From Brevibacillus_H ginsengisoli (GTDB lineage: Bacteria; Bacillota; Bacilli; Brevibacillales; Brevibacillaceae), in the NCBI RefSeq assembly GCF_050113715.1, contig NZ_JBNJQR010000009.1:124001-188000 (forward strand): DNA of 64,000 bases, in the 5' to 3' direction. The translations under genes were made by a program, and so were the position numbers. The notes under the pieces were generated by a model. It was given only the letters and a program-made list of their open reading frames with translations. It was not told the DNA's origin and searched no databases. Positions 1 to 6,702 of this stretch are shown here, piece by piece. Positions within the stretch are counted from its first letter, which is position 1, and the number at the start of each line of letters is the position of its first letter.

Positions 1-2
1 TT

Positions 3-398
3 GAAAATCGTACGCTTAAACAAATTGGCAAAATGAATCATGACGAAGAATTATCAGCAAAACAATTCTATGACCTGATGAACGAACCAAATAATGCCTC
101 GGGTCTATATGAGACGGATATCATTAGCCTTTATGATCATGAATATGTGTATCTGTGCATCGAAGCGGACGGAACCAATATGGATGGTACGCATCAACTA
201 AAGGCCGGAAAATATCTATGTTACGGTTTCCTTGCGAAGGATGAGAAGGATTTTGAAAGCCAATTGAACCAATTCTTTGAATACGCACAAACACATCAAA
301 TCAAGCTGAAAGGAAGACTTATTGCCATAGAAAATACAATACTATCGATTTGTTATAACAACGAGGTATACTGCGAGCTGCAAATGCTAGTTGAATAA
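3..398 (+). CDS. MerR-type regulator, C-terminal part (5' end outside window)
   Basis: The reading frame is open back to the first bases, so this is the 3' part of a longer gene; the ATG at 33 is internal. The visible 131 residues begin with a polar stretch that could end a linker helix. The rest resembles a GyrI/BmrR-like effector-binding domain, with an LKAGKYLCYGF strand followed by a helix and a final CELQMLVE strand, as at the end of BmrR-type regulators. The DNA-binding domain is not visible, so the MerR assignment is inference. It is supported by a MerR-type promoter in front of the convergent neighbour (1517-1547), which this protein would be expected to control. Confidence 0.55.
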   Translation, partial: ENRTLKQIGKMNHDEELSAKQFYDLMNEPNNASGLYETDIISLYDHEYVYLCIEADGTNMDGTHQLKAGKYLCYGFLAKDEKDFESQLNQFFEYAQTHQIKLKGRLIAIENTILSICYNNEVYCELQMLVE

Positions 399-402
399 TC
401 GT

Positions 403-434
403 AAAAAAAAGCTGCAGCCTATTGCTACAGCTTT
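403..434 (-). terminator. Terminator between convergent genes
   Basis: A 7-bp stem AAAGCTG/CAGCTTT (408-414 with 428-434) is followed, read on the minus strand, by a run of eight T. The stem includes the stop codon of the minus-strand acyltransferase gene, so it most likely ends that transcript. Confidence 0.7.
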
Positions 435-1462
435 GGCAGACAGCTTTTCACACGTGTAAATTTTAGTAAAAAACTGGTTATGAGTACGACGAGGAAACCA
501 ATGAACATCGCCACATAATCGGCCATTTGATGGGCGCCTAAGAGCAGAATACTCCACCCGAATAGTACCCACTGGATGATGTAAATTTCTGTGACATGAT
601 AACTCCAGAAATAAATGACGCGTAAGACTTGGTGGAAGCCTTTTTGATTCAATAGGGTAACCAGGTAATTCGTGAACATTAGCCATACAAAGATAAAGCT
701 GATCATAAGAAAATGAATACTCAACCCACTTCTATAATAATCACCCACAGGGAAGAACGGTAGTGTTGCAAGTCCGATTGCACCTAGAATTAAGCTTCCC
801 CAAATCAACTTTTTCTTTACCGGTTTTTCCAGTGTTTGGCCCGGAAGATTGTTACTAGCATACATCCCCAAGAGAAAATAGATCCCCCAAGGAAATAACG
901 GAAAATCTGTATGGACACCAGCGCCCCAAAGAGGATCCCATAAAAACAACTGATGATTTAATCCCCATAAGCGCGGAGATACAAGTAGTAGGACAAGGAT
1001 GAAGGTCGGTAGAATATAGACATGCTCCGCATACTTTTTCAAACCAGAGAAACATATCAGCGATAATCCAGCCAATTGAAAAATGTCTACGACAAACAAT
1101 AAAGCGAAGGGATCACTTTCAGAATCATAAGGTCCGCCAACTAAAACTAAAGGAAGCGTAAACCTTATGAAATTTAGCACGTACCCAAAAGCAAATAATT
1201 TACAGCCGCGAATCATATTTTCTTTTACACTCTTCTGAGATCTGTTTGTGAAAATGCCCATAATGAATATAAAAACGGGGGCAGCAGGTGCCGTTCCTAA
1301 CAAAACAAACAAATTGCCTAAAAGAGTAGCGCCCTCTCCAGAGGTTCTTTCGTGTAGGATCATTGCATGTTGCATAATCATAAAAAATACGGCCAGTCCT
1401 CTGGCAAAATCAAGATAATAAATACGTTTTGAATTTGCGTGTTGAACAGAATGATGCTCCAT
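425..1462 (-). CDS. Polytopic membrane acyltransferase-like protein (DUF1624/HGSNAT type)
   Basis: 345 residues with about ten hydrophobic segments. The N-terminus carries the RIYYLDFARGLAVFFMIMQH pattern that opens the DUF1624/heparan-alpha-glucosaminide acetyltransferase-like and related acyltransferase families, which move acyl groups across or at the membrane; the acceptor cannot be read from sequence. I chose the ATG at 1462 because AGAAGG lies about 8 bases upstream; a GTG three codons earlier would overlap that site. The gene is convergent with the partial MerR-type gene and is preceded by a MerR-style promoter, so expression is probably induced by a small molecule. Confidence 0.7.
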   Translation of the reverse strand: MEHHSVQHANSKRIYYLDFARGLAVFFMIMQHAMILHERTSGEGATLLGNLFVLLGTAPAAPVFIFIMGIFTNRSQKSVKENMIRGCKLFAFGYVLNFIRFTLPLVLVGGPYDSESDPFALLFVVDIFQLAGLSLICFSGLKKYAEHVYILPTFILVLLLVSPRLWGLNHQLFLWDPLWGAGVHTDFPLFPWGIYFLLGMYASNNLPGQTLEKPVKKKLIWGSLILGAIGLATLPFFPVGDYYRSGLSIHFLMISFIFVWLMFTNYLVTLLNQKGFHQVLRVIYFWSYHVTEIYIIQWVLFGWSILLLGAHQMADYVAMFIGFLVVLITSFLLKFTRVKSCLPKL

Positions 1463-1516
1463 TGTACACACCTTCTTTACGGAGTTGTATGATTTTCAAG
1501 CGGATTGATTGTGCTT

Positions 1517-1547
1517 AGTGTAGACCTTAGGTCAGACCTAAGGTCAA
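1517..1547 (-). promoter_or_regulatory. MerR-family promoter/operator
   Basis: On the minus strand, -35 TTGACC (1547-1542) and -10 TACACT (1522-1517) are separated by exactly 19 bp. The spacer lies within an 11-bp inverted repeat, GACCTTAGGTC with its mirror half (1523-1545, one central base). A palindrome inside an over-long 19-bp spacer is the hallmark of promoters untwisted by MerR-family activators. It drives the acyltransferase gene. Confidence 0.85.
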
Positions 1548-1579
1548 TAGTGGTTTTGTTTTCGTAAACAATAAAAACG

Positions 1580-1608
1580 TTCAATTTTTAGACAATTTAC
1601 AACATAAT
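1580..1608 (+). promoter_or_regulatory. Candidate sigma-A promoter of the HTH-TPR regulator
   Basis: TTCAAT (1580-1585), a 17-bp spacer and CATAAT (1603-1608), about 80 bases ahead of the regulator gene. A short inverted repeat TTGTTT/AAACAA (1556-1571) just upstream could be an operator. Confidence 0.45.
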
Positions 1609-1688
1609 AGACTGGTGGTAGCATCCTAATTAGGAAAATAAAGTAAAAAGAATGGAAGTCGTGGGTGAGTTGCGTGGTAGAAGCGATA

Positions 1689-2945
1689 ATGTATACAACC
1701 CTGGGAGAATTGATACGACAGAATAGAAAACAAGCCAATCTTAAATTGTCTGAATTGGCCACCAGATCAAAAGTCAGTAAGGGTGTTATTTCAAAGCTTG
1801 AAAACGGTGAAACCAAGCGCCCTGAATTAAAAACGATTCTTCCAATTGCAAAAAGCCTAGCCATTCCAACTGTACAAATCATTGAATACTATATTGATAT
1901 AGACGAAAGACCAGAAGTCCTAGGCGAGCTTTTTATGAAAGCGATCGAGCTGTCCAATTTAACATTGATAGCGAAAGTAGCGTTGAGGTTTCTTCAATCT
2001 ACTCAAGAGGAAAGCTATAAGTTGGTGGAACGTTTATACGATATGACCAGCGCCGTTGAGGAGACTGCCGTTAAGTTAACGGTATATGAGTTGATCATCA
2101 AATATTCCAGGGAGCACGGTATTCAAAAATACCTGGCAAAAAGCATGTTTCAGAAGTATTTAATAGAGCGGGATGATTTTGGCAGATTGCAGGCAACCTA
2201 TCAATCGGCCAGGTACCTGTTAAACTACGAAGAGTTTTTATCATCTGAGGAACAAATCCTCATGAATTACAAGATAGGGGTCCATGCGTATAACCTGAGG
2301 CTGTTCGAAGAGTGTATTAAGCTCTGTAATCACGTCCTTACAAAGGACAAGACTACAAGCAGAATGAAAGCAGATGCAACACTAGCAATCTGCGGCTCCT
2401 ATTATTATTTGGGAGACTACAATATGGCTGAAAGCTACCTGGACATTTTTAATACCTATTCCTATCATCATGTAAAAGAGAATGTCCTCTATTTAAGAGG
2501 AGCGATTGATGGGAAAAGAGGGAATGTCGCAATGGCCATCGCCCAGCTTAAAGCCTCTCTGGGAGACTCTTCAGAGAATACAGCGATTCATATTGTGAAT
2601 GAGCTATTAGAACTTTACTTGCAAAATAATGATTTTGACCCTATAGAAGAACTCTTAAGCCTTGAAGACAAAATAATCGATATCAAAATCTCCACTCCAT
2701 TCAAAAAATCAGAACTAGCGTATTTCTATAAACTCAAAGGTGATTTCTACAAGAAAAAAGGTTTGTATAACCATGCGATTGATTGCTATTTAAAGAGTGC
2801 TTATGATTATGCCAAAATAAGTGATCACTCACAGAGTTACAAATGTGTCAATCAAATCTTAAGTTTGTGTACAAATGAAATCGCTGAAGAAAAAATCCAA
2901 GTTTTACAAAAAATACAAGAAATGTATGGTATACTTGGAAAATAA
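1689..2945 (+). CDS. HTH-TPR regulator of the RRNPP type (NprR/PlcR-like)
   Basis: 418 residues from the ATG at 1689. Residues ~5-60 form an XRE-type helix-turn-helix (LSELATRSKVSKGVISKLE); the remainder is all-helical with TPR-like repeats, for example around YYYLGDYNMAESYLD and GLYNHAIDCYLKSA. This architecture and length match NprR and related RRNPP regulators, cytoplasmic receptors of re-imported signalling peptides that control transcription and in some cases act on Spo0F. A GTG at 1665 with GGAAG upstream is an alternative start. A 47-codon secreted-peptide gene begins 18 bases after the stop, as in nprR-nprX pairs. The peptide-receptor pairing is inferred from layout. Confidence 0.8.
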   Translation: MYTTLGELIRQNRKQANLKLSELATRSKVSKGVISKLENGETKRPELKTILPIAKSLAIPTVQIIEYYIDIDERPEVLGELFMKAIELSNLTLIAKVALRFLQSTQEESYKLVERLYDMTSAVEETAVKLTVYELIIKYSREHGIQKYLAKSMFQKYLIERDDFGRLQATYQSARYLLNYEEFLSSEEQILMNYKIGVHAYNLRLFEECIKLCNHVLTKDKTTSRMKADATLAICGSYYYLGDYNMAESYLDIFNTYSYHHVKENVLYLRGAIDGKRGNVAMAIAQLKASLGDSSENTAIHIVNELLELYLQNNDFDPIEELLSLEDKIIDIKISTPFKKSELAYFYKLKGDFYKKKGLYNHAIDCYLKSAYDYAKISDHSQSYKCVNQILSLCTNEIAEEKIQVLQKIQEMYGILGK

Positions 2946-2963
2946 TTACAAAGGAGTGATACT

Positions 2964-3107
2964 ATGAAAAAGTGCCTTTGGAGTCTATCAGCTTTGCTAA
3001 CAGCATTTGTCTTGGTGGTTGTTCCTCTCTCTGTTCAAACATCAGATGTGAAAGCCTCGAACACTGCTACTTTCAGTAAGGCTTATGGTCCTGATCCAGG
3101 CTGGTAA
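2964..3107 (+). CDS. Phr/NprX-like signalling pre-peptide
   Basis: 47 codons, with AAGGAGTGAT as a strong ribosome-binding site just before the ATG. The product starts MKKCLWSLSALL, a positively charged then hydrophobic export signal of about 25 residues, followed by a short polar tail ending SKAYGPDPGW. This is the size and layout of Phr, PapR and NprX precursors, which are secreted, trimmed and taken back by an oligopeptide permease. It lies directly behind the HTH-TPR gene and before a strong terminator, so the two are probably one transcript. The mature peptide cannot be defined from sequence; the C-terminal 7-10 residues, rich in Pro and Gly with a terminal Trp, are the likely candidate. 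Confidence 0.7.
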   Translation: MKKCLWSLSALLTAFVLVVVPLSVQTSDVKASNTATFSKAYGPDPGW

Positions 3108-3117
3108 TTGATTCGTG

Positions 3118-3144
3118 AAGAACGCTCTCGGAGCGTTCTTTTTT
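3118..3144 (+). terminator. Terminator of the regulator-peptide unit
   Basis: A 10-bp stem AAGAACGCTC/GAGCGTTCTT with a 3-base loop, followed by T residues. It ends the regulator/peptide transcript. Confidence 0.9.
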
Positions 3145-3240
3145 ATTGGAGATTTTAGTCGAAATATGTAAAACGTTTCGAAGTATCTTTTGGGGAAGAA
3201 AAAAAGGAACAAACTGTAAATTAAAGGGTAGAAATGTGGA

Positions 3241-3480
3241 ATGAAAGGATTGCTGGTTTTGTTGGATATTCTCGAATTACAAAATCATTCTGGGAGCGCT
3301 ATCCCAGACCAAAATACTCTTAAACAGACTATTCATCAATTAAAAATAGAATTGAATCATTTGGTCAGCGAAAGAGGTCTATCAGATGATTCAGTTTTAA
3401 AGCTTAGTCAGCTTTTAGATACATATATTGTGGAATATCAGCTTCTCAATCACAAAGCCAAGAGCCGATTAAAAGGTTGA
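3241..3480 (+). CDS. Spo0E-family aspartyl-phosphate phosphatase
   Basis: 79 residues. The segment from ~33, LKIELNHLVSERGL, through the motif LSQLLDTYIVEYQ matches the two-helix Spo0E family, whose S-Q-x-L-D motif helps remove phosphate from Spo0A~P and so delays sporulation. Length is typical (50-85). The N-terminal 30 residues are less conserved and the site before the ATG is weak, so the exact start is uncertain. It sits directly behind the candidate peptide-signalling pair, which suggests, but does not show, a joint role in the sporulation decision. Confidence 0.75.
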   Translation: MKGLLVLLDILELQNHSGSAIPDQNTLKQTIHQLKIELNHLVSERGLSDDSVLKLSQLLDTYIVEYQLLNHKAKSRLKG

Positions 3481-3495
3481 AGGACCTCCCCAACT

Positions 3496-3561
3496 ATGAC
3501 ATTTGTCATACCCTCGACTTGACATTTATGACTACATAGATTCGAAAACGCTTTCTATAAT
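3496..3561 (+). promoter_or_regulatory. des promoter with candidate DesR operator
   Basis: A perfect palindrome ATGACATTTGTCAT (3496-3509) is followed by a partial repeat TGACATTTATGAC (3520-3532). A consensus -10 TATAAT lies at 3556-3561, but the 17-bp-spaced -35 (TACATA, 3533-3538) is poor, as expected for an activated promoter. With a start near 3568 the repeats cover roughly -72 to -36, the interval known for DesR~P at B. subtilis des. Confidence 0.65.
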
Positions 3562-3628
3562 ATGGAGAGGAGATAGCGTTGACGTTTTAAGAACGTTCCC
3601 TGCGCGCCATATTGAGGAGGAAACATCT

Positions 3629-4687
3629 ATGGAACAGCTGAGCATTTCCCAATTAAAAAAGAAAGTCGCCCCTTATGAAAAGACGGATGCGAAGACTAGT
3701 ATTCAACAGCTTTTCAATACCCTTCTCCCTTTGTTTGCACTGTGGTATGTGGCTTATCTTAGTTTATCCGTTTCGTATTGGCTAACTTTACCTATTCTCA
3801 TTGTGACTGCAGGCTTTATGATCCGAAATTTTATTATTTTTCACGATTGCTGTCATCAATCCTTTTTCAAGAGCCGTCTTGCCAATGATATACTCGGCAC
3901 CATTACGGGTGTCTTATCGATCGTTCCGTATGAACAGTGGAAGAATAGTCATTCCATCCATCACGCGACGAGCGGTAATCTGGATAAGCGAGGCGTCGGG
4001 GATATTTGGGTACTGACAGTCGACGAATATATGGCTTCACCATTATGGCGCCGAATGGCTTATCGGATTTATCGCAATCCGTTCAGCATGCTCGTAGTTG
4101 GGCCTTTCTTTGTTTTTGTCCTGCAATACCGGTTTAATGTAAAAGGTGCCAAGATGAAGGAGCGTTTGAATACTTACTTAACCAATGTGTTAATTGTGGG
4201 TTTGTATACGCTGTTGTGCTGGGCAATTGGATGGCAGGCGTTTCTGATGATTCAGCTCCCGATCTTTTTTGTCTCTGGTATGCTTGGCATTTGGCTGTTC
4301 TATGTGCAGCATCAATTCGAGGATTCTTACTTTGAAAACGAAGAAGAGTGGAGTTATGTGAAAGCTGCTGTGGAAGGAAGCTCCTATTACAAGCTTCCGA
4401 AGGTTTTGCAATGGCTTACAGGGAATATCGGGTTTCATCACGTTCATCATTTGAGCGCAAAAATACCGAATTACAACCTGGAGAGAGCGCATAATGAAAC
4501 ACCGGCGCTTCAAGAAGCAACGACGATTACGATTGCAACTAGTCTTAAGTCGCTTCGTTTCCGTCTGTGGGATGAGCGCAACAAGACGTTTGTCAGCTTT
4601 AAAGAGATCAAACAATTGGCCGCCAAATTACCTGATTCAATTGCGGAGAATATGAATCATCCTAGTCCGAGCTTGGAAGGAAAATAA
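3629..4687 (+). CDS. des: Acyl-lipid fatty acid desaturase
   Basis: 352 residues, the same length as B. subtilis Des, an integral membrane enzyme that introduces a cis double bond into existing phospholipid acyl chains when membranes stiffen in the cold. Three histidine boxes that bind the di-iron centre are present: HDCCH (72-76), HSIHH (108-112) and HHVHH (270-274). Hydrophobic segments flank them. The ATG at 3629 is chosen because GAGGAGG lies 8 bases upstream; the open frame extends further 5' but through the promoter. It is the first gene of the des-desK-desR unit. Confidence 0.93.
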   Translation: MEQLSISQLKKKVAPYEKTDAKTSIQQLFNTLLPLFALWYVAYLSLSVSYWLTLPILIVTAGFMIRNFIIFHDCCHQSFFKSRLANDILGTITGVLSIVPYEQWKNSHSIHHATSGNLDKRGVGDIWVLTVDEYMASPLWRRMAYRIYRNPFSMLVVGPFFVFVLQYRFNVKGAKMKERLNTYLTNVLIVGLYTLLCWAIGWQAFLMIQLPIFFVSGMLGIWLFYVQHQFEDSYFENEEEWSYVKAAVEGSSYYKLPKVLQWLTGNIGFHHVHHLSAKIPNYNLERAHNETPALQEATTITIATSLKSLRFRLWDERNKTFVSFKEIKQLAAKLPDSIAENMNHPSPSLEGK

Positions 4688-4754
4688 TAAACCTGACATT
4701 AATCGTTCGTTCATATACACTTACCTTTAGTGGCATAGAAAAAGGTGAGCAAAT

Positions 4755-5891
4755 ATGCAAAAGTGGTATCAAATTCTTCACAAAAATACGGGTCTAAGCC
4801 CTTATGTGTGGATCGTCTTTTACATCCTTCCGTTTTATTTTATCTTTCGGTCATCTTCAACATATGAAATGGTAATCGGGATCTTCATGATTGTCCTATT
4901 TTTTGTCTGCTACGTACTTTCTTTTATTTCTAAAGGGTGGCAGATTTATTTTTGGACGAGTGTGCAAATCGTGATTTCCATCGCCATGACCATGATGTTT
5001 GGCTACGTCTATTTCTCGTTGTTCCTGGCGTTTTTTATCGGGAATGTTCAGAACAAAATTGGTTTTTTTACGTTGTATTCCATTCATCTGATCAGCACGC
5101 TTGTCGCGATTAACATTGGCTTTATCTCGAAGAATCCTTTATTTATTACTCAGCTGCCTTTTGTATTGGTCAGTCTGTTCGCCGTGATTCTCCTTCCCGT
5201 TACCACCTACAACCGGATCAAGCGGGAGAAACTGGAGGGACAGCTGGAGGACGCCAATAAACGAATCGCTGAGATGGTTAAACTGGAGGAGCGTCAGAGA
5301 ATCGCGCGAGATCTTCACGATACGCTCGGACAGAAGCTTTCATTGATCGGACTGAAGAGTGATTTAGCTGGTAAATTAATTAGTAAAAATCCAGATCAGG
5401 CCCAAGTCGAAATCAACGAAATTCGCCAGACCGCCAGAATCGCGCTGAAGGAAGTAAGGGAAATGGTCACGGAGATGCGCGGAACGAGGTTGGAAGATGA
5501 GATCTTTCGAATCAAGCAGATATGTAAAGCGGCGAATATCGATTTTATCCTCGAAGGAGATCCGAATCTTACCAACATCTCCCTGATGTTAGAGAATGTG
5601 CTGAGCATGTGTCTGAAGGAAGCGGTGACCAACATCGTGAAACACAGCAGTGCTTCAGCTTGCTCCATTGTGATCGAGCCATCCCGCACCGATCTGGAGG
5701 TCAGGGTGAAAGACAATGGGGTCGGCTTGACGAAAGAGTCTGCTTGCTTTAGAGGAAACGGACTGCGGGGCATGAAAGAACGGCTTGAATTTGTAAACGG
5801 AAGTATGGAAATCATTTCTGATGAAGGGATGACGGTCGTAATAAAAGTGCCTAACGTCCTCAACCAACCGCAAAAAGAGGTGGGAGTATGA
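4755..5891 (+). CDS. desK: Membrane-fluidity sensor histidine kinase DesK
   Basis: 378 residues. The first ~150 contain several transmembrane helices, followed by a coiled linker and a HisKA_3 dimerisation domain with ARDLHDTLGQKLS; the phosphorylated His is residue 188, the same number as in B. subtilis DesK. The HATPase domain shows N-box (KEAVTNIVKHS) and G-box (DNGVGL, GNGLRGMKER) elements. DesK senses bilayer thickness and acts as kinase in the cold and phosphatase when warm. AAAGGTGAG precedes the ATG, and the stop overlaps the desR start (ATGA), implying coupled translation. Confidence 0.93.
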   Translation: MQKWYQILHKNTGLSPYVWIVFYILPFYFIFRSSSTYEMVIGIFMIVLFFVCYVLSFISKGWQIYFWTSVQIVISIAMTMMFGYVYFSLFLAFFIGNVQNKIGFFTLYSIHLISTLVAINIGFISKNPLFITQLPFVLVSLFAVILLPVTTYNRIKREKLEGQLEDANKRIAEMVKLEERQRIARDLHDTLGQKLSLIGLKSDLAGKLISKNPDQAQVEINEIRQTARIALKEVREMVTEMRGTRLEDEIFRIKQICKAANIDFILEGDPNLTNISLMLENVLSMCLKEAVTNIVKHSSASACSIVIEPSRTDLEVRVKDNGVGLTKESACFRGNGLRGMKERLEFVNGSMEIISDEGMTVVIKVPNVLNQPQKEVGV

Positions 5892-6487
5892 TTCGAATTG
5901 TAATTGCTGAGGATCAGCGAATGCTGCTTGGAGCTCTAGCTTCCCTGCTGGATTTGGAAGAGGATATGGAGGTTGTGGGTAAAGCCACCAATGGCGAGGA
6001 TGCCGTAAAGCTGGTACACCTTCATAAGCCGGATATCTGCATCATGGACATTGAGATGCCGATAAAAAGCGGATTGGAGGCTGCGGAGGAATTAAAGGGA
6101 TTTGGCTGTAAAGTCATGATTCTTACGACTTTTGCCCGCCCTGGATATTTTGAACGAGCAATCAAGGCTGGTGCAAACGGTTATTTGCTGAAAGACAGTC
6201 CCAGCGAGGAATTGGCTAGCTCCATTCGCAGTATTCTAGATGGTCGGCGCATCTACTCACCTGAGCTGGTAGATGGAGCCTATGGTCAAGAAAACCCGTT
6301 GACCGAGCGCGAGAAGGAAGTGTTGGTCTTGGTCGCCGAAGGCAAAAATACGAAGGAAATCGCCAGTCAGCTATTTATTACAACTGGAACGGTACGCAAT
6401 TACATTTCGGGAATCCTCGATAAATTGAATGTCAGCAACCGGATTGAAGCGATTAAGCATTCAAGAGAGAATGGATGGTTTAAATAA
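5888..6487 (+). CDS. desR: Response regulator DesR
   Basis: 199 residues. The receiver domain holds the acidic pair E8/D9, phospho-acceptor D54 in CIMDIEMP, and K104 in LLKDS. The C-terminal ~65 residues are a LuxR/NarL-type helix-turn-helix (LTEREKEVLVLVAEGKNTKEIA). It is co-translated with desK and should bind the repeats at 3496-3532 to activate des. Confidence 0.92.
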   Translation: MIRIVIAEDQRMLLGALASLLDLEEDMEVVGKATNGEDAVKLVHLHKPDICIMDIEMPIKSGLEAAEELKGFGCKVMILTTFARPGYFERAIKAGANGYLLKDSPSEELASSIRSILDGRRIYSPELVDGAYGQENPLTEREKEVLVLVAEGKNTKEIASQLFITTGTVRNYISGILDKLNVSNRIEAIKHSRENGWFK

Positions 6488-6510
6488 CCGAATAGATGAT
6501 CGTTGCCCAA

Positions 6511-6538
6511 ACCCCTTGTGAATTCAAGGGGTTTTTTG
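6511..6538 (+). terminator. Terminator of des-desK-desR
   Basis: CCCCTTG/CAAGGGG stem with a 6-base loop followed by six T. Confidence 0.92.
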
Positions 6539-6610
6539 TTATTCCGTCCTCATTTGCCTCACTGAACCAACTATTCAGAATAAAGGGACAAACCAGCGAA
6601 TGTGTTTATT

Positions 6611-6653
6611 AGTGATTTTGATCACTATCCTTCCCCCTGCCCCACGCTATGAT
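6611..6653 (+). promoter_or_regulatory. FNR-dependent nir promoter
   Basis: AGTGATTTTGATCACT (6611-6626) is a perfect palindrome matching the Bacillus FNR pattern TGTGA-N6-TCACA. The -10 TATGAT is at 6648-6653. With transcription starting near 6660, the box centre (6618.5) falls at -41.5, the canonical class II activator position. This predicts anaerobic induction of nirBDC. Confidence 0.8.
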
Positions 6654-6663
6654 AAACACCGTA

Positions 6664-6678
6664 AGAGAATCATTCTCA
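6664..6678 (+). promoter_or_regulatory. Fur-family-like palindrome in the nir leader
   Basis: GAGAAT-C-ATTCTC (6665-6677) is a 6-1-6 palindrome that matches the Fur/PerR/Zur 7-1-7 pattern at most positions. It lies just downstream of the predicted start point, where a bound repressor would block transcription. Which family member binds, if any, is unknown. Confidence 0.4.
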
Positions 6679-6702
6679 CGCAACAATGTGGAGGGAACAT
6701 CT

